Positions 27,425-36,188 of a stretch of DNA of 64,000 nucleotides are shown one piece after another; position 1 is the stretch's first letter; each line of letters opens with the position of its first letter. A model generated the notes under the pieces. The model worked only from the letters and a program-made list of their open reading frames with translations, did no database searches and was not told the origin of the DNA. The position numbers and the translations under genes are program-made. The stretch lies in assembly GCA_031082125.1 (NCBI GenBank), contig JAVHLM010000034.1:1-64000 (forward strand). The letters run 5' to 3'. The DNA is from Candidatus Eremiobacterota bacterium (GTDB lineage: Bacteria; Vulcanimicrobiota; CADAWZ01; Ess09-12).

Positions 27425-29389
27425 TTACTTCATCTTGGGCAGGGTGATCCGGAATTTTTTCACCTTGCTGTATTCCATGCCGGGAAGCGAGGAGCTCTGA
27501 TCATAAATATCGTCGTAGGGGAAGCCGTAGCACTTTTTGTCCTTGGCATACTTGTGGAGCACATCGGAGTAACTGTTGTAATAGCCGTTGTTGCCGTCGT
27601 TCTTCGTATAGTAGCTTGTGGTCGTGCCCCATGTGGAATACGAGGTGAAGATCCCGCGGTTCAGGGCGGCGGAGACTATTGCGTGGAGCTTGTCCTCGGC
27701 TTGATCGCCGGTGCCGTTTTTCAGGGGACCGCTCGCGCACTGGAATACCTCGAAACTCTTGGGCAGGGCGATGTTGTAGGTCTTATCGGGGCTGGAGCAT
27801 TTGAACACGAGATTGGCGGCCGTCGAGCTGCTCTGTTTCTCGAAGGTGTAGCCGCCGTACACGATGGTGAGAGGATTGGTGCTGCCTGCGTAGTAGCTCC
27901 AGCCGCTCTTTATGGTATCATCCATATAGCTGTATGCCTTGTTGCTCGGGGAGGAAGAGAGCTCTTTGGGCGACAGGACCCGGTAGACCGTGGATCCTTC
28001 GCTCATGACGCCCTCGGTAAAGGCTGAGGGCATGGCCTGGAGCGCCGCGATGACATCGGTCCTGGGGCTGTCAAAGCCGGCGGCCCAGTAGTCCTTGTTG
28101 CCGCCGTAAGGGTCAGGCTCGGTGCGGTAGAGCTCCGCGAGAAGGCCCATGTTGTAGAAATCGACGCACGTCGTGTTGGGCCAGAACATGCCGTTGTCGC
28201 AGCTCGTCTCGATCCAGTCATAGAGGGTAGTCTTATTCTGATCGGTGGAGCTGCTGGGGTTGGGATGGCCAAGGCTTGAGCCGTCGCTCGACGTGACGAA
28301 CTTGATAGCCTTGCTCACGGAGAAATAGGTCCTCGAGGACTGCGTGTTCGTGGTGGGCAGATTGAAGGTGTACCCCGACGTCTCGTCGGCGGCATTGGTG
28401 AGCGAGCTCAAGGGTATCGCGTACGTCGATTCCGCGACCGACGAGGTAAATGGCTTCATGGCGGCGGCATCATTGTCGTAATAGAAGTAGCAGCCCTGGC
28501 CGGTGACTGCATCATAGCCATGGCCGGTGACTGTCATGAAGACGCTCTTGTCCTCATAGCCTGAATTGTTGACAATGTTGATTTTCACCCCTGCAGAGTC
28601 CCTGGTGTACATCACGTAGTTGGTGAACTCGCCCTTTGCGGGGGTGATGCCGCTCACGGTATCGAAGCTCTGCCCCGCTTTTGAGGCCGTCATGGTGTAG
28701 GTGTCGGTGGGTGATGCCTTGTAGAAAAGGGCTTCTCCCGCTTCTGACGTCACGGTGGCGCTCCAGTCAACCTGCCCGGCCGCACTGATGTAACCGCGCG
28801 CGGTGTAGCCTGTTCCTCTTCCTTTGCCGCTCTGGAAGATATCGACTGACACGCCTGAGGTCCCGGCGCCCCTGGAGATCACCGCCGCAGTGCCGCTCCC
28901 CGCAGAATTCCTGGAGCCGCCCACGGGATATACCAGGGAGCTCACATAGGCCATCGTGGAATCATAGGGATGGTCAGCTCCCATCACGGCGGTCCATTCG
29001 TCCGTTTTCATGGTGCTCCAGTTCAGGACCGTGTCCGCTGCCACGGTGAAGTACGTGTTATCGGTGTAATACCCCTCTTTTGACGTGGTGAGCCGGTAGT
29101 CTCCCGCGGGGACGCCGCTGAAAGAATAGGCGCCCTGGGCATCGGTCACCGTGGTATACCGAGATGCTGTCGTGCCTGAAGTCGCCTCGAGGGTGCAGTT
29201 GATCCCCTCGAGTGGCGCCTGCGTGGCAGAACTGGTCATGATGCCGCTCACTTTGAATCCCGTTTCAGCGCCTCCCCAGTAATTCACTGAGTCTCCGGAG
29301 GTCGAGCCGCCGCAGCCCGCCAGGGTGAAGAGCAGGATGAGCCCTGCAGACAGGAGCAGTGTTGCCATTCTGTGTGACTGGTTGCGCAT
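27425..29389 (-). CDS. Lipoprotein with Cna-B-like and GH64-like glucanase domains
   Basis: 654 aa from ATG 29389, chosen for AAGGAGA eight bases upstream and the lipoprotein signal ending LAGC (Cys26). Residues about 45-125 are a carboxypeptidase-regulatory/Cna-B-like beta-sandwich (SGVPAGDYRLTTSKEGYY). From about 275 the sequence follows the GH64/thaumatin-like pattern: VKINIVNNSGYEDKSVFMTV, YDWIETSCDNGMFW, NTTCVDFYNMG, and the closing KKCYGFPYDDIYDQSS. GH64 enzymes release laminaripentaose from beta-1,3-glucan. Anchored to a membrane, it may attack fungal or algal walls. The catalytic acids were not checked individually. Confidence 0.75.
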   Translation of the reverse strand: MRNQSHRMATLLLSAGLILLFTLAGCGGSTSGDSVNYWGGAETGFKVSGIMTSSATQAPLEGINCTLEATSGTTASRYTTVTDAQGAYSFSGVPAGDYRLTTSKEGYYTDNTYFTVAADTVLNWSTMKTDEWTAVMGADHPYDSTMAYVSSLVYPVGGSRNSAGSGTAAVISRGAGTSGVSVDIFQSGKGRGTGYTARGYISAAGQVDWSATVTSEAGEALFYKASPTDTYTMTASKAGQSFDTVSGITPAKGEFTNYVMYTRDSAGVKINIVNNSGYEDKSVFMTVTGHGYDAVTGQGCYFYYDNDAAAMKPFTSSVAESTYAIPLSSLTNAADETSGYTFNLPTTNTQSSRTYFSVSKAIKFVTSSDGSSLGHPNPSSSTDQNKTTLYDWIETSCDNGMFWPNTTCVDFYNMGLLAELYRTEPDPYGGNKDYWAAGFDSPRTDVIAALQAMPSAFTEGVMSEGSTVYRVLSPKELSSSPSNKAYSYMDDTIKSGWSYYAGSTNPLTIVYGGYTFEKQSSSTAANLVFKCSSPDKTYNIALPKSFEVFQCASGPLKNGTGDQAEDKLHAIVSAALNRGIFTSYSTWGTTTSYYTKNDGNNGYYNSYSDVLHKYAKDKKCYGFPYDDIYDQSSSLPGMEYSKVKKFRITLPKMK

Positions 29390-29553
29390 ATAATCTCCTT
29401 GTGGGGGAATATCGGTGAATACCGCACTTCTGCAGAATCCAGTGGTTTTCACAATTCTTTCTTTATCCCCCTCTCCCCTTTCAACCGCCGGTTGATCCGA
29501 TGATCCCGCGGTTTCGGGAGAGAGGAAGAGCCCTGCCGGGAGGTGAAGTTTTC

Positions 29554-30648
29554 ATGGACTCCATGAAGGGGGTGATTTCCATCACAAGACGGCAGAGGTT
29601 CCGGTCCCTGGTGATAGCGCTGATGGTGCTGGTGAGCGCCGCCTGCGCAGGGTGCGCGGGAAAGGGCAGCGCCCGCGATGCCCAGGCCTCTTTCAGCGAA
29701 GGAGAAGCCCTTTTCAAGCAGGGTGACTACGACAGGGCCATTGCCTGCTTCTCAAAGGCCATAGAGAGAGATCCTCAGTATGGGGACGCATACCACTTCA
29801 GATCGGTCGCCTGGTACGTGAAAGGCGATTATGACAGGGCCATCGACGATTCCACCAAGGTCATAGGCCTCAATCCTCAGAACGCTGAGGCATACTGTAA
29901 CAGGGGAAACGCCTATGACAGGAAAGGAGACTATGACAGGGCCATCGACGATTATAATAAAGCGCTGCAGATCAATCCATTTTATGCGCCGGCCTGCGGC
30001 AACAGGGGGAACGTGCTGATGAAGAAAGGCGACTGTGACGGGGCCATCGCCGACCTGGACAGCGCCATAACTCTCAATCCGAAGTACATGGAGGCATACT
30101 ACAACAGGGGACTTGCCCACGAAAACAAAGGGAGCCATGACAATGCCATCGCGGATTTCAGCAGGGCCATAGAGCTCAATCCCCGGTTTGCAGAGGCATA
30201 CTACAACAGGGGCATCGCCTTTGAAAAGAAAGGCGCCAGTGACAAAGCCATTGCCGATTACAGCAAATCAATAGAAATCAATCCCCGCCACATGGAATCA
30301 TACCACAACAGGGGAAACACCTATGCAAAGAAGGGTGACCAGGCGAAAGCCATCGCCGATTTTGACAGGTCAATAGAAATCAATCCCCGCCAGGCGAAAG
30401 GGTATTTCAACAGGGGGCTTGCCTTTTTCAAGAAAGGAGAGCGCGACAAAGCCGTTGCCGACTACAGCAAGGCCATAGAGCTTGATCCCGCTTATGTAAA
30501 CGCCTTCAAGAACAGGGCAGCGGCTTACTTTGTCTTGCATCAATACGATAAATGCTGGGACGACGTGCACAAGGTGGAGGGCCTGGGAAGCTCCATGGAT
30601 AAGGAGTTCATGGGGGGCCTGAAAAAAGCCTCGGGGAGGGAGAAGTAG
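29554..30648 (+). CDS. TPR lipoprotein
   Basis: 364 aa from ATG 29554 (GGGAGGTG upstream). The signal sequence ends in a lipobox around SAAC/CAGC (Cys31 or Cys34). Residues about 45-355 are nine near-identical 34-residue TPR units (AIDDYNKALQINPFYAPACG, AYYNRGLAHENKGSHDNAIA), whose nucleotide similarity suggests recent expansion. It should be a periplasmic or outer-membrane scaffold. Only ten bases separate it from the kinase-ankyrin gene, so they form an operon, suggesting that the kinase and this scaffold act in one pathway. Confidence 0.9.
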   Translation: MDSMKGVISITRRQRFRSLVIALMVLVSAACAGCAGKGSARDAQASFSEGEALFKQGDYDRAIACFSKAIERDPQYGDAYHFRSVAWYVKGDYDRAIDDSTKVIGLNPQNAEAYCNRGNAYDRKGDYDRAIDDYNKALQINPFYAPACGNRGNVLMKKGDCDGAIADLDSAITLNPKYMEAYYNRGLAHENKGSHDNAIADFSRAIELNPRFAEAYYNRGIAFEKKGASDKAIADYSKSIEINPRHMESYHNRGNTYAKKGDQAKAIADFDRSIEINPRQAKGYFNRGLAFFKKGERDKAVADYSKAIELDPAYVNAFKNRAAAYFVLHQYDKCWDDVHKVEGLGSSMDKEFMGGLKKASGREK

Positions 30649-30657
30649 GAGGAACCC

Positions 30658-32757
30658 ATGGCTTCACCGGACATTCCCGTCGGCACCGTCCTGAATCAGA
30701 AGTACAAGGTCCTCAGGTTCCTCGGCGAGGGGGGCATGAACAGGGTGTACCTCGTGGCGGACCCCGGGGGGAGGACCTTCGCGATGAAGGTGACAAGAGC
30801 CCCCTCCGAGACAGGCTCATCGCAGGGCGAGACGACGGAACAGTTTTACCGGGAGGTGGAGATCCTCACCAGGTTCCCCCATGAGTGCCTCCCTGCCCTT
30901 GAAGATTACTTCACCCTGGGCGGCGGGCTTTATCTCGTGGAGGAGCACATTGACGGAGTCTCCCTTGAAGAGTATGCCGCCACGTCCCTCTTCGGCGAGG
31001 ACGAGGCCATCGCGCTTGCCCTCACGCTCTGCGACGTCCTCACGTTTCTTCACCGCCGCGGTATCATCTACCGCGATCTGAAGCCCGCCAACATCGTGGT
31101 CACCGCGGACCGCCGCCTCAAGCTCATCGACTTCGACATCGCCCGCTTCTACCGCCATGGAAAGACCGCTGACACCGTGGCCCTCGGGACCCCCGGCTAC
31201 GCCGCGCCGGAGACCTACGGAAAGGCCCAGAGCAGCGCCCCGTCGGACATATACTCCCTGGGGGCCACGCTCCACCACCTTGTCACCGGCATCAACCCCC
31301 AGGACAGGCCCTTTCACTTCAGTCCGCCCGCCGGGGTGCGCGCAGATCTCACGCCGGCCTTCTCAGCCGTCATTGAGAAAGCCCTCAGCATGAACCCCCG
31401 GGACCGCTTCCCTTCGGCAGCCTCGATGAAGAAGGCGCTCATGAGGCTCCGCCCCGGGGGAGGCCGGGGAGCCCCTCTCTTTGAAGAGCTTCTCTCCCGG
31501 GTGGCCTCAGGGGCGTCACGCCTCGGAAAATGGGGCTCCAAAGCCTGTGTGAAATTTTTCTCTCCCTCTTGGATGGGCATTGAACTCCTCAAGGCCGTGC
31601 AGGATGGCGACCTCGCCAAGGCGAAGCGGCTCATCGACGAGGGGTACCCCGTGAACGAGGAAGGCAACAGCGCGACACGGCCTCTCCAAGAGGCCGTCAA
31701 GAGGGGAGACAGGCCCATGGTGGAGCTTCTCCTCAACAAGGGGACGCGTCTCGACCTCAGGGGAGCAGGGGGAATGACGCCGAGGGACCAGGCCTTCTTT
31801 TCCGGGAACCTCGAGCTCGAGAGGCTCCTGAAAAAGAGGGGGGGGCCTCTCCATGTCTATGATCCCTCGGGCATGATGAAAACGCACAAGGCGGCGGCGG
31901 AGGGAGACCGCGGGGCGCTCCTCAGGCTGGTCGGAGTGTTTAGGGAAGACCTTCTGAGGCAGGACGAACAGGGGCGGCTCCCCCTCCACTACGCGGTGAT
32001 GAACGGTCATCGGGACCTGGTGAGTCTCCTCATGGGAGCGGAATTATGCTGGGAGAAACTGGGGGTAAGGGACCGCAACGGGCAGACCCCCCTTCACATG
32101 ATCCGGGATCTCCCGATGGCCCGGGCCCTCCACTTGGCCTCTGGAAGCTCTTCCCCGGGACTGAACTTAAGGCCGGATGCCCTCAACATCGCGGACCGGG
32201 AGGGGAGGACCCCGCTCTCCAATGCCGTGGAGAGGGGCGACGTGAAGCTTGCGGAATTCTTTCTGGACCTGGGCGCCCGGGTCAACGACCTCACCAGGGA
32301 GAAAGAGAGCCTCCTTCACCTCGCCGTGAGGCAGGGCTCCCTGGAGATGGCTGAGCTCCTGATGAAGAAGGGCGTAAAGCTCAACCACAGAGACAAAAAG
32401 GCCCTCACGGCACTCATGATGGCTATCGAGACGGGCCGGTGGAAGATCGCTGAGCTTCTGCTGGAGAGGCGGGCAGGCGTGAACATTGAGGACGGCACGG
32501 GGAAGACTCCGCTGATGGCCTCCGCGGAGTGCGGCAACGCGCTCTTCGCCGAAAAGCTGATACACAAGGGAGCCGACGTGGGCCGCTGCGACCACTCGGG
32601 CATGACGGCCCTTCACTACGCGGCGGCAGCAGGCTCCACCCTGCTGGTGAAGCGCCTCCTGGTCCTGGGCGCCGACGCCGGCGCAGCCGATCACTTCGGG
32701 AGAACGCCCCTCATGGTCGCCCACGGGAGCGTGGCGCCGCTCTTTGGCGGGGAATGA
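30658..32757 (+). CDS. Ser/Thr protein kinase with C-terminal ankyrin repeats
   Basis: 699 aa; TAGGAGGAA precedes the start. Kinase domain residues about 12-270: FLGEGGMNRVYL, FAMK lysine near 43, catalytic IIYRDLKPAN near 137 (Tyr in place of the usual His) and LIDFDIARF near 158, where the usual DFG is DFD. The Asp that binds magnesium is kept. After a linker, residues about 300-695 hold roughly eleven ankyrin repeats (TPLHMIRDLPMARALHL, TALHYAAAAGSTLLVKRLL). No membrane segment. It is translationally close to the TPR lipoprotein gene. The altered DFG may change activation but activity is likely retained. Confidence 0.94.
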   Translation: MASPDIPVGTVLNQKYKVLRFLGEGGMNRVYLVADPGGRTFAMKVTRAPSETGSSQGETTEQFYREVEILTRFPHECLPALEDYFTLGGGLYLVEEHIDGVSLEEYAATSLFGEDEAIALALTLCDVLTFLHRRGIIYRDLKPANIVVTADRRLKLIDFDIARFYRHGKTADTVALGTPGYAAPETYGKAQSSAPSDIYSLGATLHHLVTGINPQDRPFHFSPPAGVRADLTPAFSAVIEKALSMNPRDRFPSAASMKKALMRLRPGGGRGAPLFEELLSRVASGASRLGKWGSKACVKFFSPSWMGIELLKAVQDGDLAKAKRLIDEGYPVNEEGNSATRPLQEAVKRGDRPMVELLLNKGTRLDLRGAGGMTPRDQAFFSGNLELERLLKKRGGPLHVYDPSGMMKTHKAAAEGDRGALLRLVGVFREDLLRQDEQGRLPLHYAVMNGHRDLVSLLMGAELCWEKLGVRDRNGQTPLHMIRDLPMARALHLASGSSSPGLNLRPDALNIADREGRTPLSNAVERGDVKLAEFFLDLGARVNDLTREKESLLHLAVRQGSLEMAELLMKKGVKLNHRDKKALTALMMAIETGRWKIAELLLERRAGVNIEDGTGKTPLMASAECGNALFAEKLIHKGADVGRCDHSGMTALHYAAAAGSTLLVKRLLVLGADAGAADHFGRTPLMVAHGSVAPLFGGE

Positions 32758-32766
32758 GCAGGGGCC

Positions 32767-34836
32767 TCAGCGGCCGGTCAGCTCGTCGGCGAGCTTTCCC
32801 GCCCCGTAGACGGAGCGCAGCACTTCCACGATGGCGGCCATGCTCACGGCAATCGCGCGCTTTGTCCCGAAATCGTATATATAGCGCCCTGACAGGCCTT
32901 CCATGTTCCCGTCGAAGTTGAGGCCCACGATCTCGCCTTTCCTGTTTATCACCGCCGACCCCGAGTTGCCGCCCGTCGTGTCGCAGGTGCTGATGAAATT
33001 GAGCTGCGCCGGGAGCTTCAGCGCCTCGCGGCGGTCCAGGAAGGGCTGAGGGAGCGACCATTCGCTGCCGCAGCCGAGGAAGCTGAAATAACGGTCGTAC
33101 ATGCCGAAGAAAGTGGTGAAGGGAGGAGCGAGGGTGCCGTTGTAAGGATAGCCTTTCACGGTGCCGTACGCGAGCCTCAGCGTGCCCGTGCCGTCGGGAT
33201 AGACGGTCTTGCCGTAGAGGGCGAAGCGCGCGCGGGCAATCAGCTCATGCTGGCGCTCCAGGGGCCCCGAGTACTGCTCCTCGCTCCACTTCATCATTTC
33301 GCGGCGCAGGGGGGCAAGCCGCCGGGCAAGGGCGATGAGGGTGTCGCCGCTTTCCGCCACGGCGGCGGCGCCGCCTTCAAAGAGGGCCTTCCTGGTCTCG
33401 GCCCTGTCAAGCGCCGTTCCCGCCATGAGCTCTGCGGCCCGCTCCGCGGTGGCCTTTCCGGAGAGGAGCGCGCTCACGTAGGGGTTGTCGGGCCCCATGT
33501 GCTCCCTCACTTCCGCCAGGTAATCGGCGAGCTGCGCCTGCTCCATGTCCCTGTACACCGGCGCCTGAGACAGCAGCTCGTCCCTGAGGCTGTCGAGCCT
33601 CGAGGTCCTGTAGGCCGCAAGTCTTTCGCCGTCAGGCTTTTCACGTTCCTCGGCGAGAAGCACGAGCTGGAGCGCCTGGGACAGGAGCCTGTTCTCCCTG
33701 AAGAGGTAATAGAGAGCATTGAAGCGCTCCCGGTACCTGGTCGTTATCCGCGCCACCTCTCCCCATGGATCGCCCGTCGCCTTCAGGAGCTCAGGCTTCC
33801 GCTCCAGCGCTTCCCTGAGGGCATTCTCCCCCTCCCGGAAAGAGGGGACGGTGCCGGCGGCAGTGATGCCGGCGTACTCTCCTTCGGCCCTCTTGAGGCT
33901 GTTCTCGATGGAATATTTCTGCGCAAAAGCCTGGCGGCGCTCCTCGGGCCCTCTCCGCGAGTACTCCTCGAGGACCTTGAGAGACCGCCGGAGGTGCGCG
34001 AGCGCCACGGGGTAATAGGCATCCTTCAGGAAGAGGACCTGCGAGACGGTGAGCTGCCGCGATGTCGTGCCGGGGTGGCCTATGGTGAAGATCAGCTCGC
34101 CGTCAGTGACTCCGCCCGCGTTGACGGTGAAGAAATGTTGCACCGCGGCGGGCCTTCCCTGGTCATAGACGCGGAATATGGCGAAATCAAGAGCATAGCG
34201 GGGATAGGTGAAGTTGTCATATCGGTCGCCGAAATGGGCCACCTGGTTTTCGGGCGAAAAGACCAGGCGCACGTCCTTGTAAGTTCTGTACGAATAGAGC
34301 CAGTACTCGCCGCCATGGTAGAGCGCCACGACCTCGCCCTTGCAGCCGGTCTTCTGGAAGTGCTCATGCTCCATCGCGGCGATCTCCTTTTTCCTTGCCG
34401 CCTGAGCCTCTTCCGGGCCGAGGCCCCGGGAGGCCTTTACCAGCCGGTCAGTGACCTCTTCAAGGCCGGCGAGCACGCGGAGCTCCACATCGGGGCATGG
34501 CAGCTCCCTGTCGGGTGTGGGGGCATGGAAGCCGTTTTTGACATAGTCATGCTCCGGGGTGGAGATCTTCTGGATATCGGCCCGCACCACATGGTGATTG
34601 GTGAGGACAAGGCCCGTGGCGCTGATGAAGGAGCCTGATCCACCCTTGAACCTGACGCTCGAGAGGCGGGCATGGTCAGTCCATTCCCCGGACGGCTCAA
34701 AACCGTAAGCTTTTTTAAGGGCGCCCCGCGGGAGGCTGTCGAAGGTCCACATGCCCTCCTCGGCGGAGGTGGCAAAGGGCTGCACTGCAGTGACAAGGAC
34801 AGCGGCGATGAGGAGAGAGAGCACCAGGTTTTTCAT
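32767..34836 (-). CDS. S46-family dipeptidyl peptidase (DPP7/DPP11 type)
   Basis: 689 aa from ATG 34836 with AAGGAGGT upstream and a signal peptide (LVLSLLIAAVLVTAVQPFA). Family hallmarks: GMWTFDSLPRGAL at the mature N-terminus, VLTNHHVVRADIQ (His near 80), ALDFAIFRVYDQG (Asp near 217) and CDTTGGNSGSAV (Ser near 622), so the triad is complete. The residue 18 positions after the Ser is Gly (NFDGN), as I recall for DPP7 enzymes that prefer hydrophobic P1 residues, whereas DPP11 has Arg. It should release dipeptides in the periplasm. Convergent with the kinase-ankyrin gene. Confidence 0.92.
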   Translation of the reverse strand: MKNLVLSLLIAAVLVTAVQPFATSAEEGMWTFDSLPRGALKKAYGFEPSGEWTDHARLSSVRFKGGSGSFISATGLVLTNHHVVRADIQKISTPEHDYVKNGFHAPTPDRELPCPDVELRVLAGLEEVTDRLVKASRGLGPEEAQAARKKEIAAMEHEHFQKTGCKGEVVALYHGGEYWLYSYRTYKDVRLVFSPENQVAHFGDRYDNFTYPRYALDFAIFRVYDQGRPAAVQHFFTVNAGGVTDGELIFTIGHPGTTSRQLTVSQVLFLKDAYYPVALAHLRRSLKVLEEYSRRGPEERRQAFAQKYSIENSLKRAEGEYAGITAAGTVPSFREGENALREALERKPELLKATGDPWGEVARITTRYRERFNALYYLFRENRLLSQALQLVLLAEEREKPDGERLAAYRTSRLDSLRDELLSQAPVYRDMEQAQLADYLAEVREHMGPDNPYVSALLSGKATAERAAELMAGTALDRAETRKALFEGGAAAVAESGDTLIALARRLAPLRREMMKWSEEQYSGPLERQHELIARARFALYGKTVYPDGTGTLRLAYGTVKGYPYNGTLAPPFTTFFGMYDRYFSFLGCGSEWSLPQPFLDRREALKLPAQLNFISTCDTTGGNSGSAVINRKGEIVGLNFDGNMEGLSGRYIYDFGTKRAIAVSMAAIVEVLRSVYGAGKLADELTGR

Positions 34837-34995
34837 TTCGTCTTGTGACCTCCTTGTTGCCGCCGCCACCTCAGAGGGGCTCGGCAGGCAAGTTTTTCCA
34901 GGGCCTCTTTTTTTGCGGAACTCCCGTCCAATTCCTTCTTCGCATGCAGGGGAGAAGCACTTGACGGCCTTCGGCAGGATCGGGGAGGCGGCGAC

Positions 34996-35142
34996 ATGGA
35001 CAAGGTGCAGGAGCTTGTCGGCAAAAATCCCACGCTGGTAAAAGAGGCGGTGAGCCCCTTGGGCTGGACTCCCCTCCGGGTCGCGGGGCGGCAGCAGTTC
35101 TCCGATATGATCAAGGTGCTCAGGGCCCTGGGGGGACAGTAA
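34996..35142 (+). CDS. Small ankyrin-like fragment
   Basis: 48 codons reading MDKVQELVGKNPTLVKEAVS, then LGWTPLRVAGRQQFSDMIKVLRAL, one and a half ankyrin units of the kind seen in 18314-19801 and 733-1674. The frame stays open about 20 codons upstream without a start. No ribosome site is seen and it overlaps the phosphatase gene's end by 23 bases. Probably a remnant of a longer ankyrin gene. The rest of 34837-35119 shows nothing else. Confidence 0.45.
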   Translation: MDKVQELVGKNPTLVKEAVSPLGWTPLRVAGRQQFSDMIKVLRALGGQ

Positions 35143-35869
35143 GGGAGTCTGTCCATCTCTTCTGGAGAATCAGGACCGTGATGTCGTCGGACTGCTCGGC
35201 CCCGCAGGCATGGGCTTCAACTTCCGAGAAGACCTTCCCGGCCATTTCCTTTGCAGGGAGGCTCCTCTGCTTTTCCAGGAGCTCAAGGAGCCTCTTCGTA
35301 GAGAACAGCTCACCGGCACTGTTCAGAGCCTCGGTGACGCCGTCGGTATAAAGGCAGACAGATTCATCGGGCTGCAGTATCATGCAGGACTTCTCGAACA
35401 GGGCATCCTGCTCCAGTCCCAGGCAGGTGCAGCGCGCGCCGTCAAGAAGACCCGGGGCACCCTCCTTCGGGATAACTGCCGGCGGGTTGTGCCCCCCGTT
35501 GGTGTAGGTCATGCTGCCGGTCCTTGTGTTGAACAGGGCGCAGAACACCGTGACAAACATGCAGGAGTCGTTGTCGATGCAGAGCTCTTCGTTGGCTTTT
35601 CTTAAAATCTCGTCCGTGGCGAGCCTCTCAAGAGCCAGCGTCCTGATGAGGGTCACCGTCCTGCTCATGAGAAGGGCCGCGGGAACTCCTTTCCCCGCGA
35701 CATCGCCTATGGCAAAGAGGAAGGACTCATCATCGACAAAGAAAAAGGTGTAAAAGTCCCCTCCCACTTCCCTGGCAGGCCTCACAAGGGCATGGAGATC
35801 GAAGCCGTGGCCGTCGAGGAGGGGGGCAAAGTTTTTCGGCATGATGCTCATCTGGATATCGTGAGCCAC
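35120..35869 (-). CDS. PP2C/SpoIIE-type Ser phosphatase domain protein
   Basis: 249 aa from GTG 35869. The whole length is a SpoIIE-type PP2C domain: AREVGGDFYTFFFVDDESF, FAIGDVAGKGVPAALLM, GGHNPPAVI and the closing SDDITVLILQ, so the metal-binding Asp residues are present. The frame stays open for about 70 more codons upstream, to 36083, and reads as a typical helical linker (LIYEILEEERQKNLIALE, then ESELKVAHDIQMS) without any standard start codon, suggesting loss of an N-terminal sensor part. The transmembrane kinase gene lies directly upstream on the same strand and may be its functional opposite. Confidence 0.85.
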   Translation of the reverse strand: MAHDIQMSIMPKNFAPLLDGHGFDLHALVRPAREVGGDFYTFFFVDDESFLFAIGDVAGKGVPAALLMSRTVTLIRTLALERLATDEILRKANEELCIDNDSCMFVTVFCALFNTRTGSMTYTNGGHNPPAVIPKEGAPGLLDGARCTCLGLEQDALFEKSCMILQPDESVCLYTDGVTEALNSAGELFSTKRLLELLEKQRSLPAKEMAGKVFSEVEAHACGAEQSDDITVLILQKRWTDSLTVPPGP

Positions 35870-36188
35870 TTTCAGCTCGCTTTCAATCCTGGCTTTTCCG
35901 GCCGCGGTCTCTGCAAGCTCAAGGGCGATGAGATTCTTCTGCCGCTCCTCTTCAAGAATCTCGTATATCAGGCGCCTCGTGACATTGGACAGCGTGCCGA
36001 CAAGGCAGGCAGGCGCAGGCAGACCGGCCGATCCCTGGGCGGCAAGCTCTCTCTGGGGCCCTATGACTACCGGCTTGAAGGCTCAAGGGAGAAGAGCATC
36101 CCTGTCGAATAGCTCCCTTCCCGGCACACGGGGCAGCTCACCCGGTTTTTCAGAAGGGGGGCCCGGGGAAACCGCCGAAATGCCCCGC

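Noticed and set aside
29554-30648. The near-identical 102-bp units as a tandem DNA repeat or CRISPR-like array
   Set aside because: The units are in frame, 34 codons long and encode TPR consensus residues, so they are protein repeats.
33247-34638. Plus-strand frame of 463 codons opposite the S46 peptidase
   Set aside because: The minus strand carries a complete catalytic triad, signal peptide and ribosome site; the plus frame has no recognisable domain.
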